A DNA stretch of 64,000 nt, taken from the NCBI GenBank assembly GCA_001972305.1, contig BDDD01001815.1:1-64000 (forward strand). Reading direction: 5' to 3'. Shown one piece after another: positions 56,063 through 64,000 of the stretch (position 1 is its first letter; each line of letters opens with the position of its first letter). This stretch comes from Cephalotus follicularis (Eukaryota; Streptophyta; Magnoliopsida; Oxalidales; Cephalotaceae). A model generated the notes under the pieces. The model made no database searches. It was not told the DNA's origin and saw only the letters and a program-made list of their open reading frames with translations. The position numbers and the translations under genes were made by a program.

Positions 56063-57950
56063 TGTAATGACCAAAATTTTTGTTGAAGTTATTGTTGATG
56101 GAAGTATGCTTGCTCTAAGCCTTATGTATTGTGGAGTATGTTATTTTGCATAATGTCTTGTGTATTTGGTATCATGTGGTGTTGAAAGCGTTGATAGTCT
56201 AGTTTAAAGCGTCAATGGTTAACCTTAAGCGTCGAAGGGATGCCTCAAAGTGTCGACTTAATTCCTGGACGCCAAGACAAATTAGCATAAGCGTCGACGG
56301 TTTATTAAAGCGGTAACGCTTTGAACAGTAAACCAACCACGCTTATAAGAAAGCGGCAGCGCTTTGAAGTCAAGCGTCAACGCTTTCAGTTCAAACAATG
56401 ATGCTTTAAGAACAAATTTAATTTTGGCCTGTGAAGAAACCATTAAGCAACAACGCTTCAATGCAAAGCGTCAATGCTTTGGCCTGCATACCAGCTGCAA
56501 AATCTAGGTTTTTGTCTCTTTGCAAATTAATTATTATAATTAAGGGACACTGTCAAGCCAGGGACTGAGGACTTCAGATATTTGAATGTTAGGAATGATG
56601 AAAGGGACAAATGTCACCAAATTAGAGAGACAGAGAATGTCATCATGAGGAAATATCATCACATGGGCAATGGGTGGCATGATGACTCACCTATGCAAGC
56701 TTGCACCCCAAGTTTCAGCCATTCTATTTATATATGTGTAGAAATGACCTGAGAATAGGTTGTTTATGCTTAGTTTTGCTAAGATTAATTCAGTAAAGAG
56801 AAGGAAGAAGGCAATTGAATCAATGTAAGGAAAATCCTACTCTTTTATGCTAAAGTTTCCTTTGTTATTTCTAGAATTATGCAGCAGATTATTTTAATCA
56901 TAACTTTCCCATTTCTTAATGAAAATTTGAATGGTTGAATGTTATGAAAACTTTAAGATGTCCTCTACAATTATTATGTTTCATGTGTTTTAAATTGCTA
57001 TCAATTTCTTGACAAAAATCTATGTATAAAAATACTACTCATGTTCTGGTAACATATGGAACCTGCAACTTTAAAAATTCATTCAAGCTTCATTTCTCAA
57101 TGGAAAATTATGAACTTTATCATTCTGAATTCTCTGAGGTGTCTACTATAACTTTACTATTTTAGGTTTTCTCTAAAAATGAATATTCTATATGAAATAC
57201 TAGTTTTATAGATGTTGTACAATGTTGTTTTGCGAATACTTTGAGCTGATCACTCAAGGTATTGAGAAATGAATTTACGAAATGCAAAAAGGTAATGAAC
57301 TGAGATGAACAACTCTTGGATTGCGATCCAAAGAGGGATAATGGAGCGTAGAGTGCTCACAGACATGCATGTGATGTAAGGATAGTAATCGGGGAGTGCA
57401 CAATGCCCTTCAATTGGGTTCTTTAAGTTTGTATAACCCCTCACTTTTTAAGAAATGTTCTGATTTATGAGATATGGCCAGAGTGATGAATTTGATGAAG
57501 TATTTTAATTTGAAACCCTTACTAGGATATTTAAGCTCATTTCTTTCAATGCTTTTGTTTTTAAATAAAATTTTCAAGGAAATGGTTGAACGTGGAAGTT
57601 CGAGCTTTAGAGGGAGTTCGTCAAAGAAGTTTTTAGAAAGGAATTATGTTATGCAATAACTATTTTATAATGTAATAAGTTTATCTTTCCGTTGTGTATT
57701 GTATTATGTCAAGTTATGTACAAATGTAAGGATATTAGAAATGATCAGTATATGATGTTTTCAAATAAGAGTATGATATTTTGAAGTTTAGTATTGAAAG
57801 TGTAAAACATATTTGAGATTATGAGAAGTTAATGGAAAATGTTAGCAATAAGTAAGATTATTAAAATGGTTAAAGGTTACACCCCAAGTAACGCACCAAA
57901 TCCTCGTAGCTCGCTTTGAGCAAAAGTGAACTCAGATCGGGGGCGTTACA
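56063..57950 (+). mobile_element. 5' LTR of element E
   Basis: 1,888 bp, TGTAATGACCAAAATTTTTG ... ATCGGGGGCGTTACA, followed by a primer site. It is inserted in copia 2. A TATA-like CTATTTATATATG lies near 56724. The 3' LTR is beyond the window, so the duplication (candidate left flank ACAAC) cannot be checked. Non-coding. Confidence 0.9.
56186..56480. repeat. AAGCGTCGACGG/AAGCGTCAACGC cluster in LTR E
   Basis: About fourteen sites in 295 bp, such as AAGCGTCGAAGG, AAGCGTCGACGG, AAGCGGTAACGC, AAGCGTCAACGC and AAGCGTCAATGC, commonly followed by TTT. They lie 245-540 bp before the TATA-like site. Same flank version as D1, though the two LTRs are otherwise different. Confidence 0.75.
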
Positions 57951-57955
57951 ATGAT

Positions 57956-57966
57956 TGGTATCAGAG
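57956..57966 (+). other. Primer binding site of element E (tRNA-iMet type)
   Basis: TGGTATCAGAG, five bases after the LTR end; matches the first eleven bases of the plant initiator-methionine tRNA site. Confidence 0.9.
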
Positions 57967-58024
57967 AATTGATTATTGTTATGTTTGAGGTTATAAATTG
58001 TGCATTTGCTAACCTGATTTTTAG

Positions 58025-58414
58025 ATGTCAATAACGAGTGAATCTTACAATTCGGTTGCTAGTACAAGATTCTCTCATTGTGGATCATCTGAACCCGTGG
58101 GATGGCAAGTACAAGATTTAATGACTAAGAATCAGAAACTGCATGAAGAGAAAGAAATTTTGAGAGGTATCATAGCAGAAAACCGAGAAGAATTTTACAC
58201 TCATATATATGAAATGGAAGAAGAGAATAACCAGGAATTAGCCAGAAAGAATGAAATTCTTAGAGAAATTAAGTCAGCTTTGAAAGTCCTTTTAAGGTAT
58301 ATCTAGGGAATCAATGGAATAGTCATGCGAGGAGTTAGAGAAAATCTGATGATGATTATAAGGCATATTCGAGAGGAAACACCCGATGATAATGCTTCTA
58401 GTGATAAGGATTAG
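58025..58414 (+). pseudogene. Extra ORF before gag in element E, coiled coil
   Basis: Begins MSITSESYNSVASTRFSH, 60 bp after the primer site. It predicts a long charged helix (VQDLMTKNQKLHEEKEIL, YEMEEENNQELARKNEIL) with heptad spacing, so a coiled coil is likely. A TAG at 58304 interrupts; the same frame runs on for 35 residues (ending ETPDDNASSDKD) to a second stop at 58412, so the original product was about 129 residues. Gag follows at 58603 in its own frame. Additional ORFs in plant Ty3/gypsy elements are known, but I do not recognise this one. Confidence 0.6.
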
Positions 58415-58602
58415 AGTGACAGGAAAGAATCTTTGTGTATGATATGTATAAATGTAGAAATGTAAGATATGTGTAAAGGAAATGTAAGATAAATAAAATT
58501 GTTAGTTCTTTGTAAGATCTTGAGTATTAGAATTTAATTGTTTTGCCTAACATATGAGTAGAATTGTGTACGGTTAAGAACTAACTTGTGAATGATAACT
58601 AG

Positions 58603-58818
58603 ATGGCTAACGTAAGAAGAGATCGTGGTCAAAGAAGAAATGGGAATTCACAAAACGATGGAGAAAATAACTCTTTAACCACGGTGTTGAGTCAATTGGC
58701 TCAGGTTATTGCTAATAACAACAATAATAACCATCAAGTTCCTTTGCCAGCAAGACCAACCCGTAAACAGTTCGCGAGACAAAATCAGAAGGCCTTTTCA
58801 GGAACAGTTGATCCTATG
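58603..58818 (+). pseudogene. Element E gag, N-terminal part
   Basis: Begins MANVRRDRGQRRNGNSQNDG and reads to AFSGTVDPM, where solo LTR S5 cuts in. Basic N-terminus, an asparagine run (about 40-45), then the start of the capsid. The frame continues exactly at 61686 after S5 and one copy of the CTATG duplication are discounted. Confidence 0.88.
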
Positions 58819-61680
58819 TGTAATGCCCCAAACCCTAAAGGAAATCCCCAAGGTTTGACGCGCTACTAACAGTGGCATTTAATAAATTGCAGGAAAATTT
58901 AAAACATTTAAAACACATTTAAATCAATATAATAGTGCATGCGGAAAACCAATAAAATAGAATTCTTCGTGGATAAAGCCAGTTCGTACAATAATCATTA
59001 AATGATTGCTCTGCCACAAACCGGCAGGTCATAATACATCACTTTATAAAACTTTGAGGTTACCGAACTGCATCTGGAGGAGGAGACTTACCCTGGTTCA
59101 GTCTTCAGATTGCTGCGAAGCTCTACCTGTACCTGACCCATTACATTAAAATGCAATGGGTCAACAACCACTGGTTGTGTTGGAACCCCTACCCATGCAT
59201 ATGTGCAGTGCAATGCAGCAGATACAAATATGTATGCAATGAGAGATGCCGTAATGAACAATACAGTACATTTATACAATTTCAATAATCAACAATCAAT
59301 CATTAACCGTTCTACCATTAATAGTCATTATAAAATCCTTCCTCGACCACCCTACTTGGGGAGGAGCGGTAACGCACTCCGGACGTGAAAGGCAAAGAAG
59401 TCGGGAGGAATAAACACTATAATTCAGGCAGACCAGTTACTCGAGTCCTCGGCTGTGGGAAGAGAAATATACGCACTGCAGGCGTTATAGGCAGAGGAGA
59501 GGAATACATTCATTTATATAGTAACCGTCATTCAGTACACAATACAATAACATTAACCGTAACATTCAGTGTGGCTCATCTCGGTCGGTGATCAGTTGGC
59601 TCATCTCAATTGGTGATCCGACGGCTCATCTCGGTCGGTGATCCAATAGGCTATTTCGGTGACCCACCTAGTTCAAGGTCATCTCGGAAAATAGCCTTAC
59701 TGGCTCATCTCGGTCGGTGATCCCTGTAGGGCTCATCTCGGTCGGTGATCCCCATAGGGCTCATCTCAGTCGGTGATCCAGTCCATTACACTATACTAAC
59801 ATTATTAACATTTACTAACATCATAATGACAGTACATTACATTTACTACATTGACATTTATAACACTACATTAACATTTTGTGATGAGGTCTGCCCATTT
59901 ACCATACACTACACTACAAGTAATGCCACTTTAAGCACTAATCATTCAAAATACCCAGAAAGGTGCCTAAAGCCTATAAAACACATCATTTCGCGCCAAC
60001 AGCCCACATTCAATTATGCACGAGGCCATGCAGGTGCATCCTCGTCCTGATCAGTGCTTAACAAGGCCATGCAAATTCATTCTCTTCCTCCCATCCTCAT
60101 AAGCGTGCCAGGAGAGTCCAAAAGCGCCACAGAATACTTGTGGGCGTCTAGCACGGCAGAGGATTCAGCGCCATCTCTGTGTTCACCATGTCCTTCTCAG
60201 ATACGGCAGAGGATGACTCCAGGACAGAGGAACACATGGAGGGTTTCTTGACGACGTCTTGCGCATGCGCTACAGTCACTGGCGCTGCTCGGCATTTTAG
60301 CACCTGCTCGCGGTACACCCTTGGGCTATCATCTGGTACGCACTACGCCATGGCAGAGGATAGCTCCGGTGCGCTGTGTGCATGGAAGTGCATTTGACGT
60401 TATAAGGCTGAGGACGAGCCCACGTCGGCGCTCTAGGCACCCTGTGCATGCGGAGGACGCACGCAAGGAATAAGGATGTCCTCAGCACCTTGGTGTCCTC
60501 GGCGACTTGAGCGAACAAAACATGTGCAGAGGACAATGGCGTCCTCTGCTTTATCATCCTCGGCATCTACAGTGGTGCAGGATGCATGCAGTAGATGGTG
60601 GTGTCTCTGCACTTAGCGTCTGAGACCTCACCATGGCGTCCCCTGGTGCCTGGCACTGGTTCATGACGCATACAGAGGATAGTGTCGTCCTCTGGCGCAC
60701 GATACTAGTGCGTGACGCATGCATAGGGCGATGATGTCCTCTGCACTTGACGTCCGCACGTCACAGTAGCATGCCACAACATCAGGTGCTGGGGTGGCTG
60801 GGTAGAGGTCCTCGACAATGGCATCCTAGCTCCTCCCAGTGCATGTATAGCGCACCTCGGCCCGTGACGCCATCATCACACTGCCCAGCTTGAGGAAGAA
60901 CGTAGCAGTAATGCCTTGCGCAGGGTAGGGACGCACAAAGGCATGCTCGACTTATGGGAATAGCAATACCAAGGGTCATTTGTGTATATATATATTATTC
61001 ATTCCTAACATTATTCCCACACTTAGAAATAAACTAATGCCATAATTAAATTAACTAAAGGGTGCTGGTAGGAGAACCTACCTCAGTTTGCAGCGTTTCC
61101 TTCCTTGCTCAGCACAATCCCTTAATTGCTTCTCCGACTTCACTGCTCCTTAAGTCAACAGTTTCAATTTCCCTTGCTTCAGAGTGTTTCTTGCATATCT
61201 TTCCAAAGCTGAGAGTGAGGGATTATATAGGAGAGGAGGAGGGAGACAGGAGCTCTCCAGATTTTCTTCATTTCTTGCCTTTTTCCCTCTCATTTTTCCA
61301 ACAGCCGTGCCCCACTATCAAGCCTCCCTTTATATAGTTACCAGTAGAACATTGCAGACTCCACGACCAAATTCTAGCCATTTCTTAATCCCCTATTTCC
61401 ACCAAGGGCTGCTGAGGAAAGCCCAGTACACTCCTCCTTTAATTTTCATTTCCTTGGCCCAACAACAACATAAATGTGGCCCAATTTCTCAAATCTTTAT
61501 TAAATTCAATTCTAATTGGGCCATTAATATTTCCAGGTCCAAAATTTCCATTCTAGGCCCAACAGTCATTTAATTTCCAGTCCCATAATAATAATACATT
61601 TTGGACCCGAAATATTATTCCTCAAAATACTGTACATTTATACAGATATATTTCATTTACAAAAATTCCTGATTATTACA
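58819..61680 (-). mobile_element. Solo LTR S5 (reverse), TSD CTATG
   Basis: 2,862 bp between perfect duplications CTATG (58814-58818 and 61681-61685). Termini are TGTAATGCCCC and CTGATTATTACA; the minus-strand start TGTAATAATCAGG resembles LTR G and LTR B starts, and a minus-strand TATA box (TATATAAAG, about 61336-61328) supports reverse orientation. The middle (60000-60900) is GC-rich with many CCTCGGC and GTCCTCTGC words. A tandem repeat lies at 59572-59785. Short open frames inside are not protein-like. Confidence 0.92.
59572..59785 (+). repeat. Tandem repeat GGCTCATCTCGGTCGGTGAT in S5
   Basis: About seven units of roughly 25-28 bp; the constant part is GGCTCATCTCGGTCGGTGAT, followed by CC and a variable tail. 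Two units near the middle (59648-59700) are degenerate (GGCTATTTCGGTGACCC). Confidence 0.88.
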
Positions 61681-62460
61681 CTATGGAAGCTGAGGTGTGG
61701 ATCCAAGGGATTGAGAAAATTTCTAGAGCATTAAATTGGACTGATCGTCAGAAGATAGAATTTTCAATTTACAAGCTAGAAGGAGAAACATATCAATGGT
61801 GGAGCATGATCAAGAGAACGAAGACACGTCAGGAGTTAGAAGCAATGATGTGGGAAAGGTTTAAGGAAATATTTATGGATAAATATTTTACTCAAACAAT
61901 GAAGGACAAAATGGAGGAGGACTTCCTTCAATTGGAGCAGGGTGAGTCAGAAATCGTAGTTCAATACGAGGCAAATTTTGCGAGACTATCTCGATATGCG
62001 GCTCAGATTGTGTCGACAGAAGAGTGAAGGGCAAACAGATTTTGCTAGGGTTTAAAACCTCATATTCGAAGGTTGTTGATAGCACAAGACCTGAAACCCT
62101 ACGAAGCAGTATTGAAATGTGCGCTGAGAATATAGATTGGCAACTAAAGATATCAACAAAAATGGGCAGAGCAGGGACAATGGAAGAACAAGGCAGGTGA
62201 ATCCTCTGACAATAAAAATAAGAGAGCAAAGTCTGATGGGGGGAGGGACCCTAAAACTTGTCAACAATGTGGGAAGATTCATCGCGGAAAGTGTTTGCAA
62301 GGGACGAGAGTTTGCTTCAAGTGTGGGAAGCAGGGACATCAGGCAAGAGAGTGTCAGCAAGAGCAAAATCAAACTCAACGACCAATCAGATGCTATAATT
62401 GTGGTTAGGAAGGGCATATGTCTAACCAATGTACTCGACCAATGATGGGAGGACAAGGAG
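61681..62460 (+). pseudogene. Element E gag, capsid end and zinc knuckles
   Basis: Continues the capsid (AEVWIQGIEKISRALNWTD, EGETYQWWSM, WERFKEIFMDKYF, VVQYEANFARLSRYA). A TGA at 62025 and further stops follow. Then, in the same frame, three knuckle-like motifs: CQQCGKIHRGKC, CFKCGKQGHQAREC and CYNCG-EGHMSNQC with a TAG in the last. Three CCHC motifs, the first short, are seen in the related Del/Tekay group. Confidence 0.87.
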
Positions 62461-62900
62461 AGGGTGGAGCACAACAAGCTAGAGCACCGACTATGACATA
62501 TGCTATGATAGATGATGAGGTGGAGAATCCTAATTATGTGGTGATAGGTACTTTTCCCGTATGCTCTAAAACTGCTCATGTATTGTTTGATAAGGGAGCG
62601 ACGCATTCATTTGTGTCCTTATCTTTCGTGCGTTATTTAAGTACCCCATCACAAGTTTTGGAGACAAGTTTAGCAGTTGAAACACCAAATGGAAATACCC
62701 TGATAGCCGATAAAGTATATAGGTCATGTGAACTAGAGCTTTACGATAGGAAGTTGCTAGTAGACTTAGTTCCTCTAGCAATCCTGAATTTTGATGTAAT
62801 ACTAGGTGTGGATTGGCGCTCGGTAAAACATGCTAGTGTCGACTGTTTCAAGAAGGAAGTCAAGTTTGCTATACCTAATCAACCCGAGTTTATTTTCTAA
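62461..62900 (+). pseudogene. Element E protease
   Basis: An open frame through an aspartic-protease domain: HVLFDKGATHSF, with lysine where D-S/T-G is expected, and LNFDVILGVDWRSVKHA. It ends TAA at 62898 after NQPEFIF. The same catalytic position is also altered in elements A and B. Confidence 0.87.
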
Positions 62901-62959
62901 AGCACGGGTGTTAGTAAACCTCTAAGCTTCATATAAACAATTTAAGCTAAACAATTGTT

Positions 62960-64000
62960 GAGAAGCAGCTATGAAGGTTACCTAGCGTATGTGGTGGACA
63001 CCAATGAAGAAAAGATGAAGATAGAAGATGTTCATGTTGTTAAGGAGTTTACGGATGTATTTCCTGAAGATCTACCTGGCATACCACGGGATCGAGAAGT
63101 ATAATTTGCAATTGACATAGTCCCTGGAACGACTCCTATTTCGAAGAGTCCTTATCGTATGGCGCCAACTGAGTTGAAAGAATTGAAGGATCGATTGCAA
63201 GAACTTTTTGATAAAGGATATAGTCGACCGAGTATATCACCATGGGGTGCACCGGTGTTGTTTGTAAAGAAGAAAGACGGGACAATGAGACTCTACATAG
63301 ATTATCGAGAACTGAATCGAGTTACTATCAAGAATAAATACCCACTGCCGAGGATCGACGATTTATTTGATTAGCTCAAGAACGCTCGATGTTTCTTGAA
63401 GACTGATCTTTGATAGGGTTACCATCAAGTGAAGGTTAAGAAAGATGATGTACCAACAACTGCTTTTAGAACAAGATATGGTCATTACGAGTTTTTGGTA
63501 ATGTCATTTGGATTGGCAAATGCTACAGTTGCATTTATGGATCTGATGAATAGGATATTCAGCAAATTTTTGGATCAGTTTGTGATAGTTTTAATTAACG
63601 ACACATTGGTATACTCAAAGAGTTGAGAGGAGCATGAAGAGCACTTGACTAGCATGTTACAAACACTGAGGAAGGAAAGACTTTACGCTAAATTCAGTAA
63701 ATGCCAATTTTGGATGGAGGATGTATCCTTTTTGGGTCACGTGATATCATGGGAAGGTATTTCTGTAGACCCCGCTAAAACGAAGGCAATAAGAGAGTGG
63801 CAAAGACCAACATTGGTAGCCGAGATACGAAGTTTTCTGGGATTAGCAAGCTACTATCGAAGATTTGTCAAAAATTTCTCTCGTATTGCGAACCGTCTTA
63901 CAAGGTTGACGCAGAAAAATGTCAAATTTGAATGGTCTAACCAATGCAAAAGTAGTTTCTTGGAATCAAAGGAGAGATGGATGAATGCACGAATATTAGC
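62960..64000 (+). pseudogene. Element E reverse transcriptase, runs off the window
   Basis: The linker (EGYLAYVVD, EFTDVFPEDLPG), then [67 protein letters not shown]. The catalytic box reads [10 protein letters not shown] near 63593 instead of [10 protein letters not shown], so the first aspartate is asparagine. Stops at 63372, 63414 and 63624. It then continues to the connection ([31 protein letters not shown]). RNase H and IN should follow to the right of the window. Confidence 0.9.

Noticed and set aside
60179..60979. GC-rich stretch with several short frames that could suggest a host gene
   Set aside because: It is inside solo LTR S5, which has matching termini and a CTATG duplication; the frames are short and on both strands.

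Overview
This window reads as a heterochromatin-like block of a flowering plant nuclear genome, probably a eudicot; I cannot name the species. Nearly all of it is LTR retrotransposon sequence inserted into other LTR retrotransposon sequence, plus one CACTA DNA transposon. I found no intact host gene, tRNA, rRNA or CRISPR. The only host-derived coding sequence I recognise is a captured, decayed fragment of a nucleolar RRP17/NOL12-type gene inside the CACTA element.

Layout. 1-859: right part of a reverse-oriented LTR (family G), inserted in an LTR-A fragment (860-2010). 2011-3864: Ty3/gypsy pol remnant (element D), fused to a truncated forward LTR (3865-4022 and 6513-7148) that is split by a reverse solo LTR of the same family (D1, 4023-6512, target-site duplication GGATA). 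7149-7274: sliver of another LTR (H). 7275-10696 and 19562-26569: reverse Ty3/gypsy element B (gag, PR, RT, RNase H, start of IN, primer site, LTR). Element A (10697-19561), a chromodomain-type Ty3/gypsy element with two 2.4-2.7 kb LTRs, sits in the leader of B. The LTR of B holds a copia-type solo LTR (21724-26294, TSD AAAAT), which holds solo LTR D2 (21747-24554, TSD ATTTA). 26570-38262: forward Ty1/copia element 1, split by solo LTR S3 (28322-31251, TSD GCTTG), with its 3' LTR split by a CACTA element (33966-37933, TSD TAA). 38611-56062: reverse Ty1/copia element 2, arranged tail-to-tail with copia 1. Its 3' LTR is split by the youngest-looking element F (38960-49202, Tat-type Ty3/gypsy, TSD GGTAT) and by solo LTR S4 (49946-52020). 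56063-64000: 5' LTR, leader ORF, gag, protease and RT of Ty3/gypsy element E, which runs off the window; its gag is split by solo LTR S5 (58819-61680, TSD CTATG).

How the parts relate. Insertion order can be read from the nesting: copia 1 was entered by B, B by A and by LTR H, H by D, and D by D1. All coding regions are broken by frameshifts, internal deletions or C-to-T type stop codons. F is the best preserved but lacks RNase H and the IN zinc finger, and an ambiguous base lies exactly at that junction. F also carries an antisense three-exon gene between pol and the 3' LTR.

Most unusual pattern. Several different LTR families carry clusters of 10-bp palindrome-like sites built on a TCGAC core (ACGTCGACGT, GCGTCGACGC or CAGTCGACTG type). 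In several LTRs there is one cluster upstream and one downstream of a TATA-like site. Related LTRs differ in which flank version they carry. A second motif, TCCTCGG, is clustered in S3, S5 and F.
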